DNA of 64,000 nucleotides, from assembly GCF_005434945.1 (NCBI RefSeq), contig NZ_SKCH01000008.1:1-64000 (forward strand), read 5' to 3'. This document shows, piece by piece, positions 1-9,204 of the stretch. A program made the translations under genes and the position numbers. Each line of letters begins with the position of its first letter. Positions within the stretch are counted from its first letter, which is position 1. The notes beneath the pieces were generated by a model. The model had not been told where the DNA came from. It made no database searches and saw only the letters and a program-made list of their open reading frames with translations. This DNA is from Prescottella subtropica. Its GTDB lineage: Bacteria > Actinomycetota > Actinomycetes > Mycobacteriales > Mycobacteriaceae.

Positions 1-1
1 C

Positions 2-91
2 CTGCCCACCGGCCAAGGCGCCGGCACCGCCGAGGACGCTCTCGACACCGCCTGCGGCCTCTACCTCGCAGACCCGACCGCGTGGGGCTGA
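2..91 (+). CDS. 3' end of an unidentified gene (truncated by window edge)
   Basis: An open frame enters from the left edge and stops at TGA 89-91. Only 29 residues are visible, ending in LYLADPTAWG. The composition (Asp, Ala, Gly, Thr) and strict GC-rich third positions look like real coding sequence. No domain can be recognised in so short a tail. The hairpin element at 149-211 lies just downstream and may end its transcript. Confidence 0.5.
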   Translation: MPTGQGAGTAEDALDTACGLYLADPTAWG

Positions 92-129
92 ACCCCCGAC
101 GAACTAACGCCGACGACCACTAGTTGTAG

Positions 130-558
<429 letters not shown>

Positions 559-592
559 CCGCAGTGAACCGAGCAGGAGTAGGGAGTCAGTG

Positions 593-979
593 ATGGATCT
601 GGGAATCAGCACACGACTGGACGCCGACTTCGACGACGCCGTCACCCGCACTCGGGATGCGTTGCAGCAGCAGGGTTTCGGTGTGCTCACCGAGATCGAC
701 ATGCAGGCGACGCTGAAGGCGAAGATCGGCACCGACATGGAGCGGTACCTCATCCTCGGGGCGTGCAATCCGGGGCTCGCGCACCGCGCGGTCGGCGTGG
801 ACCGGCAGATCGGGCTACTGCTGCCGTGCAACGTCGTCGTCCGAGCCGACGGTGACGGTGTCGTCGTCGAGGCGATGAATCCGGCCCTCATGGTCGAGGT
901 GACCGGTGATCCGAGGCTCGAGGAGGTCGCCGCCGAGGCGACGACCCGGTTGCAGGCGGCGATCGACGCTCTCACTTGA
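593..979 (+). CDS. DUF302 domain-containing protein
   Basis: A 128-aa protein with the DUF302 fold over nearly its whole length. It shows the typical opening in which residues 12-30 form a helix, then GFGVLTEIDM and LGACNPGLAHRAV (about 56-68), the last close to the family's conserved Cys-Asn-Pro segment, and LLLPCNVVV (76-84). There is no signal peptide, so it is cytoplasmic. DUF302 proteins often lie beside metal or sulfur stress genes, which fits the CsoR gene just upstream, but their biochemical role is unknown. The start has AGGAG and AGGGAG upstream. Confidence 0.85.
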   Translation: MDLGISTRLDADFDDAVTRTRDALQQQGFGVLTEIDMQATLKAKIGTDMERYLILGACNPGLAHRAVGVDRQIGLLLPCNVVVRADGDGVVVEAMNPALMVEVTGDPRLEEVAAEATTRLQAAIDALT

Positions 980-1005
980 CCGGTAGTCCGCACTAATCTG
1001 GGTCT

Positions 1006-1899
1006 ATGCCGCTTTCGCGCCGGGTCCCGGACCTCGCCGCACTCGACGTCCTGGTCACGGTCGGCCGGCTCGGCAGCATGGGTGCCGCCGGCAGGGAACA
1101 CGGCCTCAGTCAGCAGGCCGTGAGCGCCCGTGTGCGATCGGCGGAACGGCAACTCGGGATCCGGGTGTTCGATCGCGGTGCCGGCGGTGTCCGACCCACC
1201 TCGGAGGGGTCGCTGATCCTCGAATGGGCGTCCACGATCCTCGACGCGGCCGAGGAACTCGCCTCCGGTGCCGCAGCGCTGTACGGGGAACGGCCCGCCA
1301 CCCTCACCGTTGCCGCCAGCATGACGATCGCCGAATACCTGGTGCCCGGCTGGACCGTCGCGATGTGCCGCAAGCATCCGACCGTCGTGACGTCGGTGCA
1401 CCTGCGGAACTCGGCCGACGTCGCCGCGCAGGTGCGGGCGGGGGTCGCCGACCTCGGATTCGTCGAAGGCCCGGTCGAGCCGGACGGATTGCGGTCGGTC
1501 GAGGTGGCCGCCGACGAGCTGGTCGTGGTCGTCCCGCCAGGCCACCACTGGATCCGGGGTGCCCCGATTACCGTCACCGAACTGGCCGCCACCCCGCTCG
1601 TCCAGCGTGAACCCGGCTCCGGGACCCGCACCACCCTCGAGTATGCCGTCCCCGGCTGCGTCGCACCGCTGCTGGAGCTCACCTCGTGCACCGCGGTCAA
1701 GGCCGCCGTCGCCGCCGGTAACGCGCCCGCCGTGGTGTCGTCGCTCGCCGTCGACACCGATCTGCACGACGGCCGACTCGTCGCCGTCACGGTCGCGGGC
1801 CTGCGGATGCCGCGACGACTGCTCGCGGTGTGGGACGAGGTGCGCGGGCTGCGTGGTGCCGCCCGGGACTTCCTCGACATCGCCCGCTCCGGTCGGTGA
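1006..1899 (+). CDS. LysR-family transcriptional regulator
   Basis: A 297-aa protein with an N-terminal winged helix-turn-helix (residues 8-65: DVLVTVGRLGSMGAAGREHG, then SQQAVSARVRSAERQLG) and a LysR substrate-binding domain from about 90 to 295. The segment VADLGFVEGP (about 146-155) is a typical effector-pocket strand. A -10-like TAATCT at 994-999 sits 6 nt before the ATG with no ribosome site, so the mRNA is probably leaderless. LysR proteins usually control a divergent neighbour, but the DUF302 gene here is on the same strand, so the target is unknown. Confidence 0.88.
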   Translation: MPLSRRVPDLAALDVLVTVGRLGSMGAAGREHGLSQQAVSARVRSAERQLGIRVFDRGAGGVRPTSEGSLILEWASTILDAAEELASGAAALYGERPATLTVAASMTIAEYLVPGWTVAMCRKHPTVVTSVHLRNSADVAAQVRAGVADLGFVEGPVEPDGLRSVEVAADELVVVVPPGHHWIRGAPITVTELAATPLVQREPGSGTRTTLEYAVPGCVAPLLELTSCTAVKAAVAAGNAPAVVSSLAVDTDLHDGRLVAVTVAGLRMPRRLLAVWDEVRGLRGAARDFLDIARSGR

Positions 1900-2049
1900 A
1901 CGGTGCCCGACGCGTGATCGGCCGTCTCGGGAAGAGCTCGTGAACGGTCGCGGAACTGGCTGTGCTCGAAAGGAATTCGAGGTAGCACGCTGTTAGCGTC
2001 CCGTCCTGTACATCCCGTTCGGGGTGTTTTCGGATGTGAAAGGACCCTC

Positions 2050-3138
2050 ATGTCGCACTCTCGCCGTTCCCCGGTGCGCGCCGCCGCCGCGGCCGTCGCC
2101 GCTGTCGCCGCGCTCGGCATTGCTGCCGCTCCCGCCTCGGCGTCGCCGCTGGCCGACCTGTTCGGGTCCCTCGGCGCCGGGTCGCTGGACGCGGGTTCAC
2201 TCGGGGTCGGCTCATCGACCGATCCGGGTGCGAATCTGCCCGCCGGCTTCGACCTGCAGGCGCACCGCGGCGGCCTGGGCGAGACCATCGAGGAGTCGCT
2301 GCCCGCGTTCCGGAAGGCGATCGAACTGGGGGTGACGACCCTCGAACTGGACATCGTGATGAGCAAGGACGGTGTGCCCGTCGTCTGGCACGACGCCACG
2401 ATCTCGTCGAAGAAGTGCTCGGACACCGCACCCGCCACCGCGAACGACCCGCAGTTCCCGTACGTCGGCGACGCCATCCACGATCTGACGTGGGCGCAGC
2501 TGCAGACCCTCGACTGCGACAAGAAGCAGGCCGGGCACCCGGACGCCGAAACCGTCAAGGGCAACAAGCTCATCCAGCTGCGGGACGTCTTCACGCTCGC
2601 CGCCGCGCACAAGGCGGACGTGCACTTCAACATCGAGACGAAGATCGAAGCCGCCCGCCCCGAGACGACCGCCACCCCGCAGGAGTACGTCGACGCGATC
2701 CTGCGTGAGGTCCGCGCGGCCGACGCCGTCGACAAGGTGATGATCCAGAGCTTCGACTGGAGCTCGCTGCCGCTGGTGCGGGCCGCCGAGCCGTCGATCC
2801 CGCTGGTGATGCTGTGGGACGAACCGAAGTGGCTCGCCGGATCGCCGTGGACCGGCCCCGTCGACTACGACGCCGTCGGCGGCGACATCTTCGCGGCCGC
2901 GAAGCAGTTGGGCGCCGACGTCATGTCGCCGTCCCACACACTCGTCGACGAGGACCTGATCAAGGGCGCCCACGACGCCGGCCGCCGCGTCGTCCCGTGG
3001 ACCGTCGACGACGCCACCCGCATGAACGAACTGATCGACGTCGGCGTCGACGGCATCATCACCAACTACCCGACTCGACTGCGCGCCGTCATGGCCGACC
3101 GCGGCATGGACCTGCCGCAGGGCTACCCGGCGCCGTGA
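2050..3138 (+). CDS. Secreted glycerophosphodiester phosphodiesterase
   Basis: A 362-aa enzyme that hydrolyses glycerophosphodiesters to glycerol-3-phosphate and an alcohol. Residues 1-35 form a Sec signal peptide (Arg-rich start, Ala/Val core, ASASP cleavage region). A Gly/Ser-rich linker follows (GSLGAGSLDAGSLGVGSS). The GDPD barrel begins with LQAHRGG and LELDIVMSKDG, then VVWHD, giving the catalytic His, the Glu/Asp metal ligands and the second His. Later elements are NIETK, and WTVDD with GVDGIITNYP near the end. The start has AAAGGA upstream. Its product could feed the GlpD/GlpK genes near 39-41 kb. Confidence 0.92.
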   Translation: MSHSRRSPVRAAAAAVAAVAALGIAAAPASASPLADLFGSLGAGSLDAGSLGVGSSTDPGANLPAGFDLQAHRGGLGETIEESLPAFRKAIELGVTTLELDIVMSKDGVPVVWHDATISSKKCSDTAPATANDPQFPYVGDAIHDLTWAQLQTLDCDKKQAGHPDAETVKGNKLIQLRDVFTLAAAHKADVHFNIETKIEAARPETTATPQEYVDAILREVRAADAVDKVMIQSFDWSSLPLVRAAEPSIPLVMLWDEPKWLAGSPWTGPVDYDAVGGDIFAAAKQLGADVMSPSHTLVDEDLIKGAHDAGRRVVPWTVDDATRMNELIDVGVDGIITNYPTRLRAVMADRGMDLPQGYPAP

Positions 3139-3603
3139 TCAGATGCCGCCCTCGAAGCCGTGCTGGCGCCAGGCCTCGTAGGTGACGACGGCCGCCGCGT
3201 TGGACAGGTTCAGGGAGCGGCGTCCGGGCACCATCGGGATCCGCACCCGGTCGGTGACGTGCGGATCGCTCATCACCTCTTCGGACAGCCCGGTCGGCTC
3301 GGGCCCGAACAGCAGCACGTCACCGGCCCGGTAGGCGATGTCCGCGTACGAGGTGGAGGCGTGGGCGGTGAACGCGAACACTCGCTCCGGGGCGAGTGCC
3401 GTCCACGCCGCCTCGAGGTTCTCGTGCACCGTCACCGACGCCAGATCGTGGTAGTCCAAGCCTGCGCGACGCAACTTCGGCTCCGACAGATCGAACCCCA
3501 GCGGACCCACAAGATGCAGCTCGCATCCCGTTCCGGCGACCATCCGGATCGCGTTACCGGTATTGGGGGGAATGCAGGGCTGGTGGAACATCACTCGGAA
3601 CAC
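3139..3603 (-). CDS. trmL: tRNA (cytidine(34)-2'-O)-methyltransferase, SpoU/TrmL family
   Basis: A SPOUT methyltransferase of 154 aa that adds a 2'-O-methyl group to the wobble base of some leucine tRNAs, using S-adenosylmethionine. Motif 1 is PNTGNAIRM near the N-terminus. Motif 2 is LFGPEPTGL, and motif 3 is IPMVPGRRSLNLSNAAA, which forms the C-terminal trefoil knot. I chose the GTG start at 3603 because family members begin FRVMFHQP; an ATG at 3636 would add 11 residues without homology. It converges directly on the glycerophosphodiesterase gene with no spacer. Confidence 0.9.
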   Translation of the reverse strand: MFRVMFHQPCIPPNTGNAIRMVAGTGCELHLVGPLGFDLSEPKLRRAGLDYHDLASVTVHENLEAAWTALAPERVFAFTAHASTSYADIAYRAGDVLLFGPEPTGLSEEVMSDPHVTDRVRIPMVPGRRSLNLSNAAAVVTYEAWRQHGFEGGI

Positions 3604-3724
3604 GGCGTCCAGCTTGCCAGGTGTCCGGTGAAGCATTCTTGTCGGTGGCTTCTGTCAGTCTGTGTGGCTCCCGCATATGCGGGGGCGCGTCGGTGACGGC
3701 GCCTCTTCTCCACAGGAGCACGAC

Positions 3725-4393
3725 ATGACTGAGCATTTTCCTCCCACCGAGCAGTTCGGGGTGCCCGCTTCGACGCCGACGCCGGCCAAGCAGCGGCGGT
3801 GGCCGTGGGTGCTCGCGGTGGTGGTCGCGTTGTTCGTCGGGATCGGGATCGGGGCGGCCGGGAAGTCGGATTCCGCGGGTGAGAGCACCCCGGTGACCGC
3901 GGCGGCCCCCGCCAGTTCGACCACGACGGCCGCACCGAAGCCCAGCAGCCAAACCGTGGTCGCGAAGCCCGTCGAGTCGTCGGCGGCACCCGCGCCGGCT
4001 CCGGTGCAGAACGTCACGCCCACGGTGTCGAGCGTTCGTGCGTCGACGGCGGCTCCGGCACCCGCGCCGGCTCGGGCGGTCGAGCCTGTTCCGGTGAAGC
4101 CGCAGGCCAGTTCCAGTCAGCGGAACGCGGCCCGGTCCGCGGAGCAGTATCTCGACTACTCGGCCTTCTCTCGTAGTGGGTTGATCGAGCAGTTGGAGTT
4201 CGAGGGTTTCTCCACTGCGGATGCGACGTATGCGGTGGACAGCGTGAAGGTGGATTGGAACGCTCAGGCGGCGAAGAGCGCGAAGCAGTATCTCGAGTAC
4301 ACGTCGTTCTCGAAGGCAGGGTTGATCGAGCAGCTCGTGTTCGAGGGATACACGCAGGCGCAGGCCCAGTACGGGGCTGACGCAGCGTACTGA
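3725..4393 (+). CDS. Membrane-anchored protein with two Ltp (host cell surface-exposed lipoprotein) repeats
   Basis: A 222-aa protein. A short cytoplasmic start (residues 1-25) is followed by one hydrophobic anchor (WVLAVVVALFVGIGIGAA), then a long Ala/Pro/Thr/Ser-rich extracellular linker (about 50-135). The C-terminus holds two tandem copies of about 42 residues. Each has the pattern SAxQYLxYxxFSxxGLIEQLxFEG followed by an Ala/Tyr-rich helix. This is the Ltp repeat (PF07553), known from actinobacterial surface proteins and a phage superinfection-exclusion lipoprotein. There is no lipobox Cys, so it is anchored by its helix. AGGAGC precedes the ATG. Confidence 0.82.
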   Translation: MTEHFPPTEQFGVPASTPTPAKQRRWPWVLAVVVALFVGIGIGAAGKSDSAGESTPVTAAAPASSTTTAAPKPSSQTVVAKPVESSAAPAPAPVQNVTPTVSSVRASTAAPAPAPARAVEPVPVKPQASSSQRNAARSAEQYLDYSAFSRSGLIEQLEFEGFSTADATYAVDSVKVDWNAQAAKSAKQYLEYTSFSKAGLIEQLVFEGYTQAQAQYGADAAY

Positions 4394-4417
4394 GCCACTG
4401 ACAACTCCTGCCGCCGT

Positions 4418-4474
4418 CGAACGGGCGGTTGTCGCGGACGCCTCTCGGCCGATGCTCGGAAAACCGCCCGTTCG
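4418..4474 (+). terminator. Hairpin, probable terminator of the Ltp-repeat gene
   Basis: CGAACGGGCGGTT (4418-4430) is perfectly complementary to AACCGCCCGTTCG (4462-4474), with a 31-nt loop. It starts 24 nt after the upstream stop codon. No T-tract follows, as is usual for intrinsic terminators in this GC-rich group. Confidence 0.55.
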
Positions 4475-4534
4475 GCGCGCCCGGCCGCACGCTGCGCATT
4501 CGCACATGTCGGCCCCCGCGTGCAGCATGGAGGT

Positions 4535-5140
4535 ATGGCAGCAGAACTCGTGGAGATCGTGGGGGAGGATTTCGCCGATGCGCGTCTTCCCCAGCAGACC
4601 TGGATCCGGCAGCACTACACGGGGTGCTCGTTCCGGGACGCCGATCTGAGTGGGTTGCGCACCGAGTTCACAGTGTTCACGGACTGCGATTTCACGGGCG
4701 CCGACCTCGCCGACTCGCATCACTTCTCGACGGCCTTCCGGTCGTGCACCTTCGCGCGGGCCACCCTGTGGCACAGCAGTTTCCGCAGCTGCAGCCTCCT
4801 CGGCTCGACGTTCACCGACTGCCAGCTGCGACCACTCCAGGTCGAGGAGGTCGACTTCACGCTCGCGTCACTGGCCGGCGCCGACCTGCGCGGCATCGAC
4901 CTCACCGACTCCCGCTTCCGGGAAGCGAACCTCGTCGGCGCCGACCTGCGCGGGGCGATCCTGCAGTCCGTCGACCTGTTCGGCGCCCGCGTGCAGGGCC
5001 TGAAACTCGGCGGCGCCGACCTCCGCGGCGCGCACGTCGACCCCGTCCTGTGGACCACCGCCGACCTCGACGGCACCCGCATCGAACTCACCCAGGCCGT
5101 CACCTACGCCGCAGCCCACGGCCTCGTCGTCGAACACTGA
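4535..5140 (+). CDS. Pentapeptide-repeat protein
   Basis: A 201-aa protein made largely of pentapeptide repeats A(D/N)LXX, for example [46 protein letters not shown] and ADLRGAHV, which build a right-handed quadrilateral beta-helix. Two blocks (about 30-75 and 105-170) flank a less regular middle. Such proteins include the DNA-gyrase-protecting MfpA/Qnr group, but most are of unknown function, and nothing here allows assignment. An in-frame GTG at 4520 is an alternative start. It ends 20 nt before folD. Confidence 0.85.
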   Translation: MAAELVEIVGEDFADARLPQQTWIRQHYTGCSFRDADLSGLRTEFTVFTDCDFTGADLADSHHFSTAFRSCTFARATLWHSSFRSCSLLGSTFTDCQLRPLQVEEVDFTLASLAGADLRGIDLTDSRFREANLVGADLRGAILQSVDLFGARVQGLKLGGADLRGAHVDPVLWTTADLDGTRIELTQAVTYAAAHGLVVEH

Positions 5141-5160
5141 CCGTCTGGAACAATGGTCGG

Positions 5161-6021
5161 GTGACTGCAACGATCCTGGACGGCAAAGCAACCCGCGACG
5201 AGATTTTCCTCGACCTCGAGGCCAGGGTGGCAGCCCTGAAGGAGAAGGGCATCACGCCCGGACTGGGCACCATCCTCGTCGGCGACGACCCCGGATCCGC
5301 GTCGTACGTGCGCGGCAAGCACAACGACTGCGCCAAGCTCGGTGTCGCCTCCATCCGCCGTGACCTGCCCGCCGACATCACGCAGGCCGAACTCGAGGCC
5401 GTCATCGACGAACTCAACGCCGACGACGAGTGCACCGGCTACATCGTGCAGCTGCCGCTGCCCAAGCATCTCGACGAGAACGCCGCCCTCGAGCGCATCG
5501 ACCCCGACAAGGACGCCGACGGCCTGCACCCCGTCAACCTGGGTCGCCTCGTCCTCGGCAAGGAAGCCACGCTGCCGTGCACCCCGCGTGGTGTCGTGCA
5601 CCTGCTGCGCCGCTACGAGGTGCCGATCGACGGCGCCCGCGTCACCGTCGTCGGTCGTGGCGTCACCATCGGCCGGCCCATCGGCCTGCTGCTGACCCGC
5701 CGTAGTGAGAACGCGACCGTCACCCTCTGCCACACCGGCACCAAGGATCTCGCGGCCGAGGTGCGTCGCGCCGACATCGTCGTCGCCGCCGCCGGTGTCG
5801 CCGGACTCATCACCGCCGACATGGTCAAGCCGGGTGCCGCGGTCCTCGACGTGGGTGTCTCCCGCACCGCCGACGGACTGCGCGGCGACGTCGCCGACGA
5901 CGTCCGCGAGGTCGCCGGTTTCGTGTCCCCCAACCCCGGTGGTGTCGGACCGCTCACCCGTGCGTTCCTGCTCGCCAACGTCGTCGAGCGGGCCGAACGG
6001 CTCGCCGGTCTGCGCGGCTAG
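5161..6021 (+). CDS. folD: Bifunctional methylenetetrahydrofolate dehydrogenase/cyclohydrolase
   Basis: A 286-aa cytoplasmic enzyme that interconverts 5,10-methylene-, methenyl- and 10-formyl-tetrahydrofolate with NADP. The catalytic Lys lies in [10 protein letters not shown] (about 50-59). The [10 protein letters not shown] segment (about 98-107), the [11 protein letters not shown] strand and the Rossmann loop [13 protein letters not shown] (about 161-173) are all present, and the end carries [13 protein letters not shown]. The GTG at 5161 gives the normal N-terminus; the frame stays open far upstream but runs through the pentapeptide gene. The DUF3017 gene follows within 10 nt, as in mycobacteria. 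Confidence 0.95.
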   Translation: MTATILDGKATRDEIFLDLEARVAALKEKGITPGLGTILVGDDPGSASYVRGKHNDCAKLGVASIRRDLPADITQAELEAVIDELNADDECTGYIVQLPLPKHLDENAALERIDPDKDADGLHPVNLGRLVLGKEATLPCTPRGVVHLLRRYEVPIDGARVTVVGRGVTIGRPIGLLLTRRSENATVTLCHTGTKDLAAEVRRADIVVAAAGVAGLITADMVKPGAAVLDVGVSRTADGLRGDVADDVREVAGFVSPNPGGVGPLTRAFLLANVVERAERLAGLRG

Positions 6022-6030
6022 GACGCGTCC

Positions 6031-6306
6031 GTGACGCAATTCGTGCGCAGGAACCTGCCGATGCTGGCCGTCCTCCTCGTGGTGGCGGTCGCATTCGGTC
6101 TGGTCCTCGCCGATCGGTGGCGGCGCGGTGCCCTCGTCCTGGGGGGTGCCGCGCTGCTCGCCGCCGGATTCCGGGCCGTCCTCGCGCCCGACCAGGCGGG
6201 GTTGCTCGCGGTGCGCGGCAAAGGTTTCGACGTCGTCTCCATGACGGTCGTCGGAGCCGCGATCATGACCCTGGCCGCGTCGATCGACCCGCTCGGCACC
6301 GACTGA
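6031..6306 (+). CDS. DUF3017 domain-containing membrane protein
   Basis: A 91-aa protein with three hydrophobic segments: residues 8-27 (LPMLAVLLVVAVAFGLVLAD), 33-48 and 67-84 (VVSMTVVGAAIMTLAASI). The ALLAAGFRAVLAPDQAGLLAVR segment between them (split here by a short loop) is typical of DUF3017. The GTG start lies 9 nt after folD, so the two are one transcript. The family is restricted to actinobacteria and has no known role. Confidence 0.82.
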   Translation: MTQFVRRNLPMLAVLLVVAVAFGLVLADRWRRGALVLGGAALLAAGFRAVLAPDQAGLLAVRGKGFDVVSMTVVGAAIMTLAASIDPLGTD

Positions 6307-6337
6307 CACGGGTCGAGTCCGGGCCGGGCACAGTTGT

Positions 6338-7480
6338 TCAGCGGCGCGCGGTGCGCGCCAGTTCCATCGTTTCCTTCAACAGCTCGGCCACCGCGTCGGC
6401 CTCGGTGAGGAAACCGTCGTGGCCGTCCCGCGACTCGAGGATCCGCAGCCCGTCGCAGCCGGGCAACCCGTCCGCGAGTTCCTGCTGCAGCCGCAGCGGA
6501 TACAGCCGATCCGAGTCGACACCGCCGACGATCACCGGGACATCCGTCGCCGCGAGCGCCGCGTCGACGCCGCCGCGGCCCCGGCCCACGTCGTGCCGGT
6601 TCATCGCCTCGGTCAGCAGCACGTACGTGGCCGGATCGAACCGGGCGACCAGCTTGTCGGCCTGATGGTCGAGGTAACTCTGGACGGCGTAACGTCCACC
6701 GCCCCACGGGTTCTCCCCGGTCTGGTGGTCGTTCGCGAAGCGGGAATCGAGTTCGGTCTCGGTGCGGTACGTCAGGTGCGCGATCCGGCGGGCCAGCCCG
6801 AGACCGGTCCGCGGAACCCGGCCGGTGCCGTGGTAGTTGCCGCCCTGCCAGTCCGGATCGCTCCGGACGATCTGCATCTGCGTGGTCTGGGTGCCGATCT
6901 GGTCGGCGGTGGCGCGCGCCCCGACCGCCAGCACCAGTGCCGCGTCCACCCGGTCCGGATGTCCGACGATCCACTCGAGCGTCCGCATCCCGCCCATCGA
7001 GCCGCCGACGACGGCCGCGAGCCGGTCGATGCCCAGCCGGTCGGCGAGCGCCACCTCGGCGGCCACCTGGTCGCGGATCGTGATGTCCGGGAACCGGGAA
7101 CCCCAGTAGGAGCCGTCGGCCGCGAGGGAACTGGGGCCGGTGGTGCCGCGGCAGCCGCCGAGCACGTTGGTGGCCAGCACACACCATTCGTTCGTGTCGA
7201 TCGGAGCGCCGGGCCCGACCATCCCGTTCCACCAGCCGGGGGAGGGATGGTCGGCGTCGGCCGGGCCGCTCACGTGCGAATCACCCGTCAGCGCATGCTC
7301 GACGAGGACCACGTTGTCGCGGTTCGGGGACAGCTCACCCCACCGCTGCACGGCCAGGGTGACGTCGGGCAGCACCGCACCGTTCTCGAGTTCGACCGAG
7401 CCGATGTCGACGAAGCCCAACTGCCCGTCCGGCGGGGGGAACCCCGCCGGACGGGCGTTGCGAACCGAACTGACTGTCAA
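6338..7480 (-). CDS. metX: Homoserine O-acetyltransferase
   Basis: A 380-aa alpha/beta hydrolase-fold enzyme that acetylates L-homoserine from acetyl-CoA, the first committed step of methionine synthesis here. The oxyanion region HALTGDSH (about 60), the nucleophile elbow VVGGSMGGM (Ser near 160) and the C-terminal SRDGHDGF (His near 356) complete the Ser-Asp-His triad. The start is TTG at 7480, overlapping the metY stop by 4 nt (TTGA), so translation of the two is coupled. Expression should follow the metY leader: a SAM-IV-like riboswitch and a Cys-rich peptide. Confidence 0.93.
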   Translation of the reverse strand: MTVSSVRNARPAGFPPPDGQLGFVDIGSVELENGAVLPDVTLAVQRWGELSPNRDNVVLVEHALTGDSHVSGPADADHPSPGWWNGMVGPGAPIDTNEWCVLATNVLGGCRGTTGPSSLAADGSYWGSRFPDITIRDQVAAEVALADRLGIDRLAAVVGGSMGGMRTLEWIVGHPDRVDAALVLAVGARATADQIGTQTTQMQIVRSDPDWQGGNYHGTGRVPRTGLGLARRIAHLTYRTETELDSRFANDHQTGENPWGGGRYAVQSYLDHQADKLVARFDPATYVLLTEAMNRHDVGRGRGGVDAALAATDVPVIVGGVDSDRLYPLRLQQELADGLPGCDGLRILESRDGHDGFLTEADAVAELLKETMELARTARR

Positions 7481-8790
7481 GACGTCGCCGCCGCGAAACC
7501 GGTCTCGAGGTCGGCGAGGATGTCGTCGAGGCCCTCGATACCGACGGCCAGGCGCACGAGCCCCGGCGTGACACCGGCGGCGAGCTGTTCCTGCTCCGAG
7601 AGCTGTGCATGGGTCGTGGACGCCGGATGGATCACCAGCGAACGGACGTCGCCGATGTTCGCGACATGGCTGTGCAGCGTCAGCGCGTTGACGAACTTCT
7701 TGCCCGCGTCGACGCCGCCGGCCAGTTCGAACGTGACGATGGCGCCCGTGCCGCGCGGCGCGAGCGTCTTGCCGCGCTCGTGCCACGGCGACGACGGCAG
7801 ACCCGCGTACGACACCGTCGTCACCTCGGGATGCGCCTCGACGTATTCGGCGACGGCCTTCGCGTTCGCGACGTGCCGCTCCATCCGCAGGCTCAGCGTC
7901 TCGATGCCCTGCGCGATGAGGAACGCGTTGAACGGGGAGACTGCGGACCCGAGGTCGCGCAGCAGCTGCACCCGTGCCTTGAGCGCGAACGCCGGCGCGC
8001 CCAGGTCGGCGTAGACGACACCGTGGTAGCTCGGGTCCGGGGTGGTGAAGTTCTCGTGCCGGCCCTGGGTCCAGTCGAACGTGCCGCCGTCGACGATCAC
8101 ACCCGCGATCGAGGTGCCGTGACCGCCGAGGTACTTGGTCGCCGAATGGATGACGATGTCGGCGCCGTGCTCGAGCGGACGGATCAGGTACGGCGACGCG
8201 ATCGTGTTGTCGACGATCAGCGGCAGGCCGTTCTCGTGCGCGACCGCCGACACCCCCGGGATGTCGAAGATGTCGTTGCGCGGATTCGAGATGGACTCGC
8301 CGTAGAACGCCTTCGTGTTCGGGCGGATCGCGGCACGCCACTGCTCGATGTCGTCGGGATCCTCGACGAACGACACGTCGATACCCAGACGGCGCAGCGT
8401 GTAGTGGAACAGGTTGTACGTGCCGCCGTAGACGCGCGGGCTCGCCACGATGTGGTCGCCGGCCCCCGCGAGGTTGAGGATCGCGAACGTCTCCGCGGCC
8501 TGCCCGGACGCGAGCATCAGCGCCGCGACGCCACCCTCGAGCGCGGCGATCCGCTGCTCGACGGCGTCCTGCGTCGGGTTCATGATGCGGGTGTAGATGT
8601 TGCCCGGCTCGGCCAGGCCGAACAGCGCCGCCGCATGGTCGGTGCTGTCGAAGGTGAACGACGTGGTCTGGTAGATCGGCAGCGCACGCGCATTGGTCGT
8701 GCCGTCGGGGCGCTGACCAGCATGGACTTGCTTGGTCTCGAAGCTCCAGGTGGCCGTCGGATCGGTCGCGGCATCGGTGATGTCGGTCAT
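7477..8790 (-). CDS. metY: O-acetylhomoserine sulfhydrylase (bifunctional O-acetylhomoserine/O-acetylserine type)
   Basis: A 437-aa PLP enzyme of the Cys/Met metabolism class. It replaces the acetyl group of O-acetylhomoserine with sulfide to give homocysteine. The PLP Lys lies in [12 protein letters not shown] (about 214-225), and [21 protein letters not shown] (split: IYTRIMNPT then [11 protein letters not shown], about 70-95) is the typical N-terminal substrate region. The length matches MetY (about 430 aa) rather than the shorter MetB/MetC. It is first in the metYX operon, with CTGGAGCAGA as ribosome site before the ATG. The 400-nt leader contains two separate regulatory candidates. Confidence 0.94.
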   Translation of the reverse strand: MTDITDAATDPTATWSFETKQVHAGQRPDGTTNARALPIYQTTSFTFDSTDHAAALFGLAEPGNIYTRIMNPTQDAVEQRIAALEGGVAALMLASGQAAETFAILNLAGAGDHIVASPRVYGGTYNLFHYTLRRLGIDVSFVEDPDDIEQWRAAIRPNTKAFYGESISNPRNDIFDIPGVSAVAHENGLPLIVDNTIASPYLIRPLEHGADIVIHSATKYLGGHGTSIAGVIVDGGTFDWTQGRHENFTTPDPSYHGVVYADLGAPAFALKARVQLLRDLGSAVSPFNAFLIAQGIETLSLRMERHVANAKAVAEYVEAHPEVTTVSYAGLPSSPWHERGKTLAPRGTGAIVTFELAGGVDAGKKFVNALTLHSHVANIGDVRSLVIHPASTTHAQLSEQEQLAAGVTPGLVRLAVGIEGLDDILADLETGFAAATS

Positions 8791-8857
8791 GAGTCGTCTG
8801 CTCCAGGTTCGGGAGTAGGTGTCGGCGCAGCGCCGTGCATACGCCGGGAGGGCTGAG

Positions 8858-8881
8858 CTATCTGCGACAACAACACATCAT
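8858..8881 (-). CDS. Cysteine-rich leader peptide MMCCCRR
   Basis: A seven-codon frame, ATG ATG TGT TGT TGT CGC AGA TAG, lies 67 nt upstream of metY. A GGAGG sequence (8893-8889) sits 7 nt before its first ATG. Runs of Cys codons in short leaders act as cysteine-responsive attenuators in mycobacteria: with enough charged tRNA-Cys the ribosome finishes and downstream expression falls. A GC hairpin (CGGCG/CGCCG, about 8823-8836) lies between it and metY. The frame itself is directly visible; translation and attenuation are inferred. Confidence 0.65.
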   Translation of the reverse strand: MMCCCRR

Positions 8882-8930
8882 GATGAACCTCCGGTGGGGC
8901 ATGGCCCGGTCAGTGGGTCCGTCCCAGCGG

Positions 8931-9046
8931 ACCCGCGCTTGTCTCCCGACTCTCGTCGGGAAACCTGGTCATCACCCGGGGCACCCCACCGCGGTTGGAG
9001 GGTTGCCGGCCAGCGAGCCGGGGCTTGACGCTGACACTCTTGACCT
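8931..9046 (-). promoter_or_regulatory. SAM-IV-type riboswitch upstream of metYX
   Basis: On the minus strand the leader reads GGTCAAGAGTGTCAGC, then AGCCCCGGCTCGCTGGCCGG, CAACCCTCCAACCGCGG, TGGGGTGCCCCGGGTGA and TGACC. This closely matches the SAM-IV core as I know it from actinomycete met genes. P1 pairs GGTCA (9045-9041) with TGACC (8971-8967). Two further hairpins follow: TCCCGAC/GTCGGGA (about 8943-8960) and GGGTCC/GGACCC (8915-8934). The segment GGTGGGG (8990-8984) could instead pair with CCCCACC (8899-8893), next to the ribosome site of the leader peptide, a possible expression platform. SAM should repress the operon. Confidence 0.85.
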
Positions 9047-9204
9047 GAACGCCGATAGTAGCGGTATCGACCGGACGGTTGGAAGGAGGGCGGCGAGAAA
9101 CGCATCGCAGACATAGCGACCTGCTGTGACGTGGCGCACCGCAATAGTCTTGCTTGTCGACCGATTACCCACACCGCACCCTCACGCTGACCGGGAGTTC
9201 GATT

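Noticed and set aside
4429-5160. Upstream extension of folD giving a 530-aa protein
   Set aside because: The extension overlaps the pentapeptide-repeat gene and is Arg/Pro-rich; FolD homology starts at the GTG at 5161.
6338-8341. 667-codon frame joining metX to sequence within metY
   Set aside because: The upstream part is out of frame with MetY and has no homology; metX begins at the TTG overlapping the metY stop.
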